NCBI GenBank assembly: GCA_009917555.1
Contig: QZDX01000011.1
Location: 62,001-126,000 of the forward strand
Reading direction: 5' to 3'
From: a bacterium 1XD21-13
Lineage (GTDB): Bacteria; Bacillota; Clostridia; Lachnospirales; Lachnospiraceae
DNA length: 64,000 bases
The number at the start of each line of letters is the position of its first letter. Positions within the stretch are counted from its first letter, which is position 1. Shown piece after piece: positions 17,795 to 26,288 of this stretch. The notes beneath the pieces were generated by a model. The model was not told where the DNA came from. It worked only from the letters and a program-made list of their open reading frames with translations, and ran no database searches. A program made the translations under genes and the position numbers.

Positions 17795-19045
17795 TTACCG
17801 GCGCACCCATTTTCCAAACAGAGTCTTCTTATATTTCAGAAGCTCTTTTTTGGCCTCCTCATTGTCACCGGCCTTCTGCAGATATTCCACGCCTTTCTTG
17901 ATGTCCTCCGGTACGCCGAGACCCTGGCCGTAGATAGCACCCAGCATATAGAAGGCTTCCTTGTTATTCCAAGACACCTTTTCCAAAAGCTCTCTCGCCT
18001 TCACGTAATCCTGTTGGGTTCCCCATCCGCGGAAATACAATTTTCCAAGATAGCAGACACCCCAGGTATTGTCGTGATCATAGGCATATTTCAGAAGCTG
18101 AAAGGCTTTGGCATAATCTTTCTCTACTCCATTGCCGTCATAGTACAACGCTCCCAGACGGTTGGAACAGCCAATCCGCTTGCCGCTGTCCTGCTTCTGC
18201 TTCAAGCCGTTCTCATAGCACTGGGCGGCATAAGCCGGGTCCTTTGCCACACCCTTGCCCTCCTCGTATATGAAGCCGATCCGAAACCAGCATTCCAGCT
18301 GACCGCCCTCTGCCGCCAGCTTATACCAGTGAAGAGCCTCCTCAAACTGTCCGGCGTCATAGAGATCATCCGCATAAATCCACTGGTGCACGGGGAATCC
18401 CATCTCCGCTCCGGTCTTGAAGAGATCCTTTGCCAGCTCCGGGCGGGGCGCAATCAGATCCTCATCCCCCTCGGAATAGTATTTGTTCAGGTTATTTGCG
18501 GCAAAATACATGCCGCCATGGAATGCTTTCTGGAATAAATCCTCACACTTAGATATATTTTCCCTTAAATATGCTTTAAATTCCCCGTCTGTGGAAAAGG
18601 ATTCCCGTCCCTTTCCCTGAATCCGCAGGAAGTCCCACCAAAAGTAAGCATTTGCCGCCGTATACTGGCTGAAAGCATCCCCCAGCTCCGCTTTCTCAAG
18701 CACGCTGTTAAAAGCCTCCTCAAGACTTCCAAAGCCCATCTTCTTCTCCAGGGAGGGCGTCAGCTCTCCGGTACGCAGAGCCACCAGAACGCCGATTCCG
18801 CTGCCCTGCTCCACAGCCTTGTGAATCAGCTCCGTTGCCTTATCGTCATCCTCCGGAAAATCATGTCCGCTCCACACGTACTGCGTTCCGCAGTAGCAGC
18901 GGGCCAGTATACAGGAAGCGTCTCCGTCCCCTGCTGCGGAGGCTTTCTCAAGAATCGCAAAGCCCTCCGCTCCCTTGCCTGCACGCAGATCGTAGTAGAT
19001 GTACTTGAGCGCCTGCTCCACCTCATCACTGTAACATTTTCCCAT
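17795..19045 (-). CDS. Sel1-like / TPR-repeat protein
   Basis: 416 aa, cytoplasmic, no signal peptide. Repeated helical pairs of the Sel1 type are clear (ALHWYKLAAEGGQLECWFRIGFIYEEGKGV, AFQLLKYAYDHDNTWGVCYLGKLYFRGWG and others in the second half; here cited in parts). Such repeats hold protein complexes together. It lies between a membrane protein of unknown role and MBOAT/SGNH genes, so it may scaffold that system; this is inference. AGGAGG precedes the ATG, and the structured repeat copy 2 lies directly upstream. Confidence 0.8.
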   Translation of the reverse strand: MGKCYSDEVEQALKYIYYDLRAGKGAEGFAILEKASAAGDGDASCILARCYCGTQYVWSGHDFPEDDDKATELIHKAVEQGSGIGVLVALRTGELTPSLEKKMGFGSLEEAFNSVLEKAELGDAFSQYTAANAYFWWDFLRIQGKGRESFSTDGEFKAYLRENISKCEDLFQKAFHGGMYFAANNLNKYYSEGDEDLIAPRPELAKDLFKTGAEMGFPVHQWIYADDLYDAGQFEEALHWYKLAAEGGQLECWFRIGFIYEEGKGVAKDPAYAAQCYENGLKQKQDSGKRIGCSNRLGALYYDGNGVEKDYAKAFQLLKYAYDHDNTWGVCYLGKLYFRGWGTQQDYVKARELLEKVSWNNKEAFYMLGAIYGQGLGVPEDIKKGVEYLQKAGDNEEAKKELLKYKKTLFGKWVRR

Positions 19046-19064
19046 TTTCCTTTTCCTCCTATTC

Positions 19065-19171
19065 TAGTTCCGTAATATCTCTCTCGACACATCTTTACCG
19101 AGAACAATTTCCGGCCGTATAAACATACGTCCGTAAATCGTTCTATGCGTCTCGGAGATATTGCTGTTTTA
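19065..19171 (-). repeat. Structured intergenic repeat, copy 2
   Basis: Helices: 19074-19081 with 19155-19162, 19101-19114 with 19131-19144, and CGTAT/ATACG (19116-19129) closed by the same four-base loop as copy 1. On the minus strand it ends GATATTACGGAACTAG, 20 bp before the Sel1 gene's ATG, and it fills the gap between two genes. Differences from copy 1 fall mostly in paired positions and keep the pairing, which argues for selection on structure. Confidence 0.75.
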
Positions 19172-19177
19172 TAAAAA

Positions 19178-20899
19178 TTATTTTTTATGGGCCATTTTTC
19201 GTTCCGTCTGTCTGGTACAGTCTTTCCACTCTTTCCAGTCCGGCGCAAAATCTCCTCTTGCAAATTCCAAAAGCCAGGCCGCCGCCTGTCTGTGGGTACA
19301 CTGATTTTTAAAGAAGCGAAGCTTCACTCCGTCCGGCTTGGTGACGGATACGGTACAGCGGCCGTCCATCTTATTACCGCCGTCAATCCGCATGAGCAGA
19401 TAACCCCCGGTGAGCACCAGCTCTACCATCTGATAGCTGCCGTCCACCAGTCCCTCTGCGGCCACCTCCACATCCTCCACGGTAAACCGGTCGTGGCTTT
19501 GGAATACCCCAGAGGGGGACATGAGCGCAAGGTGGGGAGGCGGAACCTCCCTCTGCTTCTCCTGCTCCTTTTTCTCCCACATGGGGGTGGATGTCCAGTC
19601 TGTCATATTGGGGATGACGCCCTTAAGCCAGCCCTTTAAGATCTCTTCCGCTGTGTGGATATCTGTCTCCAAAACGTGTCCGGAGTAGAGATTCTTTCCT
19701 GCCTCTCCCACTGCCGTTGTCTTTAAAAACAGCTCTGCCTCCCCAAGCTCCATCAGATCCTCTGTGGAGGGATTCTCAAGATCCTCCATATCTTCATAAA
19801 AGGCGGCAAAGCACTCCATCTCCACGTAACGGACATTATACTGCTCTATGGGACATCCAAGGGCCAGGGAAAAGGTCCCCTCCCCCTCCTGTAAACATTC
19901 CATCATAGACTGGTGAATCAGCTCCGGGGTCACACGGGAGGTCACGCTTCCGTCGGGGCGGGTCAAGGTTACATTCTGCTGAATACCGGCATCCGTATTG
20001 CCAAGCTGAAAGGCCGCCATCTCCCGGTTGCCCTGCTTTACCCGGAATTCCCGAAGCATGTTCTCCCACTCCATATCGGATTTTCCGATCCATTTGTCAT
20101 ATTCGCCATAGGGTCTTCTGAGGGCATCCGGGGCACGCAGGGAGATACAGCTTAACAGGGGCTCCAGCTCCATTGGATTCCGCAGAGACATGATGTGGTG
20201 CTGCTTACGATCATCCAGAATGTGAAGCTCCACAATCCGAGAAGTACTTGTATGACTCTGGCTTCTATGTGTTCGAATCTCGTCCCTTCCGAAAAATACC
20301 CGGATGCGGGGAATGTAGTTCGCCTCATCTCCCAGAACCCATTCCTTACCCACAGCCACCTTGTCAAACCACTGGCCATTTTCCGCAATGTCCTTATCTA
20401 CCATGGCAAAGAGCTCCGCCACTCCCGGAGCAGCATCCGGGTAGGGAAGCTGGGAACGGATAGAACGGGCAAGTATGCTCTTTTCCGGCCAAAAGGCGTC
20501 ACGTACAGATATGTATGCCGTATAAATACCGCCCAGAATAAGAGCCAGACCTCCGGCGCCTCCAACAATCATTTTGATGTAATCCATGGTCTCCCAGGTA
20601 TCTGTGCCCTCCTGAAGCTCCACCCACATATAGATTGCACAGCAGGCTCCCAGGAACAGCACGATTACCGCAATTCCAAGAGAGGACAATTGCTTCCGGG
20701 TTTTCTCCAGGCAGTAGCCTCCCTTTGGCATACCGGGATTTTGGCTTCTCTGCCAGGCGGAGAAGCCCAGGGCAATCAGAAAGGACCAGAGATACCCGAT
20801 AAAGTATCCGGCTCCCACCACGAATACAATGGCAAGAATCAGACTCCAGGGCCAGGGGATGCCGCTCCATCCCTTGTTCTTTTTTTCCAAGGTTATCAC
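19178..20899 (-). CDS. Membrane-anchored protein of unknown function
   Basis: 573 aa. The N-terminal ~160 residues hold three or four membrane helices (LILAIVFVVGAGYFIGYLWS, IAVIVLFLGACCAIYMWVE, MIVGGAGGLALILGGIYTAY), and the rest is a soluble, probably cytoplasmic region without a motif I recognise. It is the first gene of a minus-strand unit with its own promoter (20979-21007), followed by the Sel1-repeat gene; a joint structural or regulatory role is possible. Function unknown. Confidence 0.75.
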   Translation of the reverse strand: MITLEKKNKGWSGIPWPWSLILAIVFVVGAGYFIGYLWSFLIALGFSAWQRSQNPGMPKGGYCLEKTRKQLSSLGIAVIVLFLGACCAIYMWVELQEGTDTWETMDYIKMIVGGAGGLALILGGIYTAYISVRDAFWPEKSILARSIRSQLPYPDAAPGVAELFAMVDKDIAENGQWFDKVAVGKEWVLGDEANYIPRIRVFFGRDEIRTHRSQSHTSTSRIVELHILDDRKQHHIMSLRNPMELEPLLSCISLRAPDALRRPYGEYDKWIGKSDMEWENMLREFRVKQGNREMAAFQLGNTDAGIQQNVTLTRPDGSVTSRVTPELIHQSMMECLQEGEGTFSLALGCPIEQYNVRYVEMECFAAFYEDMEDLENPSTEDLMELGEAELFLKTTAVGEAGKNLYSGHVLETDIHTAEEILKGWLKGVIPNMTDWTSTPMWEKKEQEKQREVPPPHLALMSPSGVFQSHDRFTVEDVEVAAEGLVDGSYQMVELVLTGGYLLMRIDGGNKMDGRCTVSVTKPDGVKLRFFKNQCTHRQAAAWLLEFARGDFAPDWKEWKDCTRQTERKMAHKK

Positions 20900-20978
20900 T
20901 CCTCATTTGCATAAAATATTTATAGGATGCCGCCCACTATTGGCACATGCCTTTTTTACAGACATATTATTGTTCCTA

Positions 20979-21007
20979 ATTGTACCACATACGAAAAAAA
21001 TTGACAA
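20979..21007 (-). promoter_or_regulatory. Promoter of the 573-aa membrane protein unit
   Basis: Minus strand TTGTCA (21002-21007), 17-bp spacer, TACAAT (20979-20984) with an extended TG one base upstream of the -10. It lies ~80 bp before the ATG at 20899. Confidence 0.65.
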
Positions 21008-21053
21008 TAAATCCGTTTCTTAGTAATTCATTAACTTTTTTCGTTTTCTTCAT

Positions 21054-21112
21054 AAAAATCAAAAAAGGTATCTCAAAACTATGTCTTTAGTCAAACATAG
21101 TTTTGAGATACC
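21054..21112 (-). terminator. Strong rho-independent terminator of the polysaccharide operon
   Basis: A perfect 17-bp stem (21067-21083 with 21096-21112), 12-nt loop, followed on the minus strand by TTTTTTGATTTTT. It lies 20 bp after the last gene (21133-22020). Confidence 0.9.
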
Positions 21113-21132
21113 CTCTTGAAATAAATTATAGA

Positions 21133-22020
21133 CTATCGCTCTGCTATTTCCTTGTAAATTCCAACTCCCGTATCCAACAGCAGCAGTAAAAGCACCACCG
21201 AGTACAGCACCATGGGAAGCTTGGTCTCCCCATTGATTGCATAGGCATAGGCGCTGTAGGATACAATCAGGTGAAGCATAGGCACATAAAGCTTCTTCGG
21301 CCAGCGCATACAGTACACCAGAGCCGCGATATCCGCCGTCAGCCCCGCCCAGGCGGGCATGGACGGCGCCAGATAAGGAATCAGCAAGGCAAGGAACAGG
21401 AACAGCCGCAAAACCAGATCCTTTGTAATTTCAACCCGTTGCTTCACAAATACATAAGCCATGGTAAAAAGAATCCCTAAAAGGCACAGCACCGACACCT
21501 GGTTGAACAGCTCCACAAACATCCTTTTCCCAATAATTTCATAGAAATTAGACCACCCCAGGTTCAGGCTTTTGTCACTCAGTTCAAACTGCACCGCCAT
21601 CCTGGCCGCACCCGCAGCAATTGCAAGCAGCCCCCACCATTTTCCTCTTTCCTGAATGTGAAGAACAAAGTAATACTGGCCCACAAAAAAGAAGAATACG
21701 CCATACACGCTGTTTTTCCCCCACAGCGCGCTGTTGGCTATCAGGGTGGGATAAATCACAAGGATGGAGTAGGTCAAAAACGCCTTGTTCCGATGCCTGG
21801 TATATTCGTAAACAAGCTCCCCGCAGAAATAGGCCAGAATAAAATCAATCACCATAGCCCCTATCTTGCGGCTGTCCGTCACGGTATAGTCCATCACGGC
21901 CAGCCGGAGCATAATGCCCGTTCCCGTAATGCAGACTGCAAGAAGCCCATCCAAAAAGGAAAATTCCAGCTTTCCAAGCCTCCATTTTTTCACAAGCAGA
22001 TTTCTTAAAAGCTCATCCAT
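21133..22020 (-). CDS. GT-C-like membrane protein, shortened relative of the upstream gene
   Basis: 295 aa with about eight membrane helices. The start at 22020 overlaps the upstream stop by 8 bp. The C-terminal half matches the upstream 414-aa protein (LIPYLAPSMPAWAGLTADIAALVY against LTPYFLPHMHERYGCLADILAILY, cited in parts), so they are paralogues. This copy lacks ~100 N-terminal residues including the acidic loop, and the HERYG motif is AWAG. It is probably not a catalytically active glycosyltransferase and may be a transporter-like or accessory subunit. Confidence 0.75.
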   Translation of the reverse strand: MDELLRNLLVKKWRLGKLEFSFLDGLLAVCITGTGIMLRLAVMDYTVTDSRKIGAMVIDFILAYFCGELVYEYTRHRNKAFLTYSILVIYPTLIANSALWGKNSVYGVFFFFVGQYYFVLHIQERGKWWGLLAIAAGAARMAVQFELSDKSLNLGWSNFYEIIGKRMFVELFNQVSVLCLLGILFTMAYVFVKQRVEITKDLVLRLFLFLALLIPYLAPSMPAWAGLTADIAALVYCMRWPKKLYVPMLHLIVSYSAYAYAINGETKLPMVLYSVVLLLLLLDTGVGIYKEIAER

Positions 22021-23257
22021 TTTGGCGCCCCCTCTCCTGCTTTCCCATGGCACTCCCTAAGGAAGCCTTTATATCGGATGAAGTCTCCATGGGAATCTGA
22101 TTCTCCGGATTTGCCATATAGCGCCACATATCCAGGCCCACAATCACCAGAAGACCCAGTTCCGCCAAGGCCCAAATTCCGTAATAGATCGTCGGCTCCT
22201 TATCTCCCAGATGACTTAAGTAGGCCATGTAGCAGGTAAAAGACATCAAAATCTGCACCACCGGAATATAAAACCGTCTCCAATTCATCATGGCATAAAG
22301 AATCGCCAGGATATCTGCCAGACATCCGTAACGCTCATGCATATGGGGCAGAAAATAGGGCGTAAGAATAGCGAAAAACAGAGCCATCTGAACAATAAAT
22401 TCCTTTGTAATGCGGTAGCGCTTCTGGGCCATGGCAAACATCACACACATTAAAATACCCAGAATCAGCCAGGTTCCTGCCTCAGCATACTCCAAAAGAA
22501 AATACTGATTGCCAATAATCTGATAAATATTTGCCCATTTAATGGACAGAGACCACACATCCTGAGCTCCCTGGGCCATATAAATATTAATCAGGTCAAT
22601 CAACGGTCTCCCTGCCATCCAGGCCGGAATGATGCTTAAAAAATACAGCCCTGGAATCCACAGAAAATGCTGAATTTTAATCTTTTTATTCACCCAGAGA
22701 ATTACCAGGAAGGGGAAAATAAACAGAGACTGCAGCTTAAAGGCAAAGGCCAGTCCGTAAAAAAACATTGCCCGGCTTGGCATTTCCCGAAACAGGTAAT
22801 AAAAACACAGCAGAATAAAAAGCATAAAAATAATATCACACTGAGCCCAGAGAGCGCTGTCCGCCCAGATGGTAGGCACAATCAGCATCAGACCGTAGGC
22901 ACAGAAGCTTTTCGTTTTGCTCCCGGTGGTTTCCATTACCAGGCGCCCCATCACAGCCGCCGCCACAAAATCCAGTGCAATGTGGATTGCCTTATATGCA
23001 GTCATCGGATTGACAGGAAGCTTGCTGATAACCCACAAAATATAGACAAAGGAGGGCGCATAGTCATACCGATCCGTAGCCAGATAGGAAAAGCCCATTT
23101 CCCGCAAATCCGCAATCCAGGGATCCCAGTACATCTCCCAGTCCACCGTTGTCACCACTCTTAAAATTCCCCGAATGGCAAGGCCAATCACAGTCATAGC
23201 CAGCAGGTATAGAACATCTGCCCAGTCCAAGTGATATTTTTCCAAAATCCTCTTCAT
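22013..23257 (-). CDS. GT-C-fold membrane glycosyltransferase (mannosyltransferase-like)
   Basis: 414 aa with about ten membrane helices. The ATG at 23257 follows GGAGATTT. The first loop carries acidic residues (TTVDWEMYWDPWIADL) where GT-C enzymes have catalytic Asp or Glu, and MHERYG near residue 310 matches the HERY-type motif of dolichyl/polyprenyl-phosphate-sugar mannosyltransferases. It likely uses a polyprenyl-phosphate sugar made by the neighbouring GT2 enzyme (23266-24231), eight bases upstream. Confidence 0.78.
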   Translation of the reverse strand: MKRILEKYHLDWADVLYLLAMTVIGLAIRGILRVVTTVDWEMYWDPWIADLREMGFSYLATDRYDYAPSFVYILWVISKLPVNPMTAYKAIHIALDFVAAAVMGRLVMETTGSKTKSFCAYGLMLIVPTIWADSALWAQCDIIFMLFILLCFYYLFREMPSRAMFFYGLAFAFKLQSLFIFPFLVILWVNKKIKIQHFLWIPGLYFLSIIPAWMAGRPLIDLINIYMAQGAQDVWSLSIKWANIYQIIGNQYFLLEYAEAGTWLILGILMCVMFAMAQKRYRITKEFIVQMALFFAILTPYFLPHMHERYGCLADILAILYAMMNWRRFYIPVVQILMSFTCYMAYLSHLGDKEPTIYYGIWALAELGLLVIVGLDMWRYMANPENQIPMETSSDIKASLGSAMGKQERGRQNG

Positions 23258-23265
23258 AAATCTCC

Positions 23266-24231
23266 TTATTTCGGTTCCGTACAATCCAGTACCTTCTCAA
23301 TAATAAACTTGGGCCGTTCCTTAGTCTCCAGATAAATCTTCCCAATGTACTCTCCCACAACACCAATCGCCAAAAGCTGAAGTCCGCCAATGGCCCAGAT
23401 AGATACAATCATACTGGTCCAGCCATGGATGGTCCGTCCGGTAAAATGCACCACCAGGGAGTAAATCAGCATCAAAATACTGACGGCAAAAATCAAAAAG
23501 CCGCAGGTGGTAATCATACGGATCGGCTTGATACTAAAGGAGGTGATTCCATCCGTAGCGAAGGAAAGCATCTTTTTTAAGGGATACTTGGACTCCCCTG
23601 CAAAGCGCTCATGCCGCTCATAGGTCACCACATCCGATTGATATCCGATCAGAGGTACAATCCCTCTCAGAAACAGATTAACCTCCTTAAACTCTGCCAG
23701 CCCCTCCACGGCCCTCTTACTCATCAGACGGTAATCCGCATGGTTATATACAATATCCACACCCATAGCCTGCATCATTTTGTAAAAGCTCTGAGCCGTA
23801 AATTTCTTGAAAAAGGTATCCGTCTTTCTGGCGCTCCGCACCCCATAGACCACATCATTCCCTGTGTAATACTTCTCTACCATCTGATCAATCACATCAA
23901 CGTCATCCTGCAGATCCGCATCCAGAGAAATCATCATATCCGCCCTCTCCTTAGCCGTCATGAGACCTGCCAGAAGCGCGTTCTGATGGCCTTTATTCCG
24001 GGAAAGCTTTACACCGGAGTAGATGGGATTGGAGGCATGAAGCTCCTCGATAATCTCCCAGGTCCGATCCTTCGAGCCGTCATTTACAAACATGATTTTA
24101 CTCTCAGAAGAAATCATATTCCGCTCAAGCATGGAATTCATCTTATCAAGAAGCTGTCTGGCCGTCTCCGGCAGCACCGCCTCCTCATTGTAGCAGGGTA
24201 TCACCAAATATAAAATATCATTTCCTGTCAT
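23266..24231 (-). CDS. Polyprenyl-phosphate glycosyltransferase (GtrB/DPM1-like GT2)
   Basis: 321 aa. The GT-A catalytic domain shows VIPCYNEE, VNDGSKDRTW and the metal-binding SLDADLQDD. Two C-terminal membrane helices follow (residues ~230-290). GtrB-type enzymes move a sugar from a nucleotide donor onto undecaprenyl phosphate on the inner face; the GT-C protein downstream would use that lipid sugar outside. The leader holds a short remnant of the structured repeat (24256-24270). Confidence 0.9.
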   Translation of the reverse strand: MTGNDILYLVIPCYNEEAVLPETARQLLDKMNSMLERNMISSESKIMFVNDGSKDRTWEIIEELHASNPIYSGVKLSRNKGHQNALLAGLMTAKERADMMISLDADLQDDVDVIDQMVEKYYTGNDVVYGVRSARKTDTFFKKFTAQSFYKMMQAMGVDIVYNHADYRLMSKRAVEGLAEFKEVNLFLRGIVPLIGYQSDVVTYERHERFAGESKYPLKKMLSFATDGITSFSIKPIRMITTCGFLIFAVSILMLIYSLVVHFTGRTIHGWTSMIVSIWAIGGLQLLAIGVVGEYIGKIYLETKERPKFIIEKVLDCTEPK

Positions 24232-24255
24232 CAGGTCGTTCTCCTATTACTGTTT

Positions 24256-24270
24256 CAGTTCCGTAATATC
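24256..24270 (-). repeat. Fragment of the structured repeat (3' end only)
   Basis: Minus-strand GATATTACGGAACTG is identical in most positions to the 3' ends of the two full copies at 16241 and 19065, and like them lies just before a ribosome site. The 5' arm is missing; the rfbD stop is only 12 bp further. Confidence 0.5.
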
Positions 24271-24281
24271 GTATGTCTCTT

Positions 24282-25145
24282 TTATGAAATAAGCTCCTTC
24301 ATATACGCCTCAATAGCATCCTGCCAGCTGGCGAAGGTATAATCCGTAGTCAGCTTCAGCATATAATTCTCCAAAATCGAGTAGGCCGGCCGATCAGCGG
24401 AAGCCGGGAAGCGGCGCTTATACTCCTGTGAGGTAATAGGCTCAATCTCCGTATTTTTCCCTGCCAGCCTGAGAACTGTCTTGGCAAATTCCGCCCAGTT
24501 GGTATCACCCTCACAGGTTCCATGGAACAGCCCATAATTATCCGTGGGCAGCAGGTACTTGATGGCCTTTGCCAGCTCCGTGGCACTAGTGGGCGTTCCC
24601 ACCTGATCCATCACAACCCCAATAGTATCGTTGGTCTCTGAGAGCTTCAGCATGGTCTTTGCAAAATTATGACCATCCCCGTACAGCCAGGCAGTGCGGA
24701 TAATAAAGAAGTGATCCGAAAAATCCCTTACAAACTGCTCACCTGCCAGCTTGGTAACCCCGTACATACTCTTGGGCGCCGGCGTATCAAACTCAATCAG
24801 AGGCCTCTCACATACATCTCCCGGAAATACATAATCCGTGGACACATGCATCAGCTTTGCCTTCACGTCCGTTGCCGCAATGGCCAGATTTCTGGCGCCG
24901 ATGGCATTGATTTTGTAGGCCAGATCCACCTCTGTCTCACACTTATCCACATTGGTGTAGGCGGCGCAGTTAATAATCGCACAGGGCTTCACCTGCCGGG
25001 CAAAATCCAGTACCTCATCCACCCTGGTAATGTCCAGCTCTCCTACGTCCGTATTGATCAGCTCATATTCCATGCTCCCTGCATACTGCTGATTCACCGC
25101 CCGGCCAAGCTGTCCGTTACAGCCTGTGATCATAATTTTCTTCAT
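24282..25145 (-). CDS. rfbD: dTDP-4-dehydrorhamnose reductase
   Basis: 287 aa, usual length. The Rossmann motif is MITGCNGQLG, then NCAAYTNVDKCE, STDYVFPGD and the catalytic YGVTKLAGE (YxxxK). It reduces dTDP-4-keto-L-rhamnose to dTDP-L-rhamnose, a donor for cell-wall polysaccharides. The rfbA, B and C genes are not in the window, so the pathway must be completed elsewhere. Confidence 0.95.
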   Translation of the reverse strand: MKKIMITGCNGQLGRAVNQQYAGSMEYELINTDVGELDITRVDEVLDFARQVKPCAIINCAAYTNVDKCETEVDLAYKINAIGARNLAIAATDVKAKLMHVSTDYVFPGDVCERPLIEFDTPAPKSMYGVTKLAGEQFVRDFSDHFFIIRTAWLYGDGHNFAKTMLKLSETNDTIGVVMDQVGTPTSATELAKAIKYLLPTDNYGLFHGTCEGDTNWAEFAKTVLRLAGKNTEIEPITSQEYKRRFPASADRPAYSILENYMLKLTTDYTFASWQDAIEAYMKELIS

Positions 25146-25188
25146 AGCTCTCTCCTTCTCTTCTTTCTTATTTCCGTTTTACAAATAC

Positions 25189-25590
25189 TCAATCAATTAC
25201 CTCTGCCTCTGTATCCTTCGCCGGACCTGTCTCCTCCAAAAGCCTTTTCTGCTCATCCCGTCTCTCCTTTTCCTCCAGGGCCAGCTCCTGTGTCAGATCC
25301 TTCACCTTGTTCTCCAGGGTGGACAGCTCAATGGTCATAAAGAACAGCTTGACCATAAGGACAAAAATAAACAGGAGGAAAATAAAGTTTACGGGAAGCT
25401 GCATTCCTATCATTCGGGTAAACAGAGAGACCAGCCACGGAAACAGACTGAATACAATCAAAACCCCGGAAAAAAGAATCCAGAAAATCGCATACTCAAT
25501 CTGAAGCTTCGACTGACGTATCCGCTTTAAAATATAATAGGTGGTAAATAAGGATACCACAATCAAAAGGATTCGAAATATAGGCGTCAT
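25189..25590 (-). CDS. DUF2304-family membrane protein
   Basis: 133 aa with three membrane helices (IFRILLIVVSLFTTYYIL, YAIFWILFSGVLIVFSLFPW, FIFLLFIFVLMVKLFF) and a coiled, charged tail (LENKVKDLTQELALEEKE). DUF2304 proteins are usually encoded next to a GT2 polyprenyl-phosphate glycosyltransferase, as here, with a 4-bp ATGA overlap (25587-25590). Probably an accessory membrane subunit of that enzyme. Confidence 0.87.
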   Translation of the reverse strand: MTPIFRILLIVVSLFTTYYILKRIRQSKLQIEYAIFWILFSGVLIVFSLFPWLVSLFTRMIGMQLPVNFIFLLFIFVLMVKLFFMTIELSTLENKVKDLTQELALEEKERRDEQKRLLEETGPAKDTEAEVID

Positions 25591-26288
25591 CGAACCTTCA
25601 CCTCCCTGCGCTTCCGAAAATTCTGTATAAATAGAATGGACAGCAGCATACGCATCATATACATTACGGATCGGGACAGGTTCAGATAACTCTCGCCTGC
25701 TACCCGCTCATCCATCTCCACCTGTACCTCTGCAATGGTAGCCCCCTGCTTTAACAGATAGGAAATGGTATCCGGCTCCGGCCCATAGTTGAGATTCAGG
25801 GCAAATTCGGCAATCATCTTTTTATTGAACATCCGCATGCCAGAGGTTGGGTCCTTCACCCTTCTTCCTGTGGTAATTCTGGTAGCAATGGAAATAAGGT
25901 TGCTGCCCAGCATCCGCAGGGAATGTGGCTTCTTCTTTGTCACAAACCGGGAGCCAATGACAATATCATACCCCTCCTGTATCTTGTCCAGCATAGCGCC
26001 GATAAATTCCGGACGGTGCTGTCCGTCCGCGTCAAACTGAATGGCATAATCGTAGCCCTGCCGATAGGCATATTTAAGGCCTGTCTGAAAGGCTCCCGCC
26101 AGCCCCAGATTCACCGGCAGATCAATCAGCTCGTAATCCATTCTTCGGCACAATCCCGCCGTGTTGTCAGAGGAGCCGTCATTGATCACCACATAATCAT
26201 AGGTCGGATAGTTCTTCTTGAGGTTCTCAATAACCCGCACAATATTTTCTTCCTCATTGTATGCCGGAACAATCACCAGACACTTCAT
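25587..26288 (-). CDS. GT2 glycosyltransferase paired with DUF2304
   Basis: 233 aa. The GT-A core shows VIVPAYNEEENI, VINDGSSDNT and QFDADGQH (metal-binding DxD). A single hydrophobic segment lies near the C-terminus (MYMMRMLLSILFIQNF). The DPM1-like family transfers sugars to polyprenyl phosphate. It overlaps its neighbours by 4 bp on both sides, so the three genes are tightly coupled. Confidence 0.9.
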   Translation of the reverse strand: MKCLVIVPAYNEEENIVRVIENLKKNYPTYDYVVINDGSSDNTAGLCRRMDYELIDLPVNLGLAGAFQTGLKYAYRQGYDYAIQFDADGQHRPEFIGAMLDKIQEGYDIVIGSRFVTKKKPHSLRMLGSNLISIATRITTGRRVKDPTSGMRMFNKKMIAEFALNLNYGPEPDTISYLLKQGATIAEVQVEMDERVAGESYLNLSRSVMYMMRMLLSILFIQNFRKRREVKVR

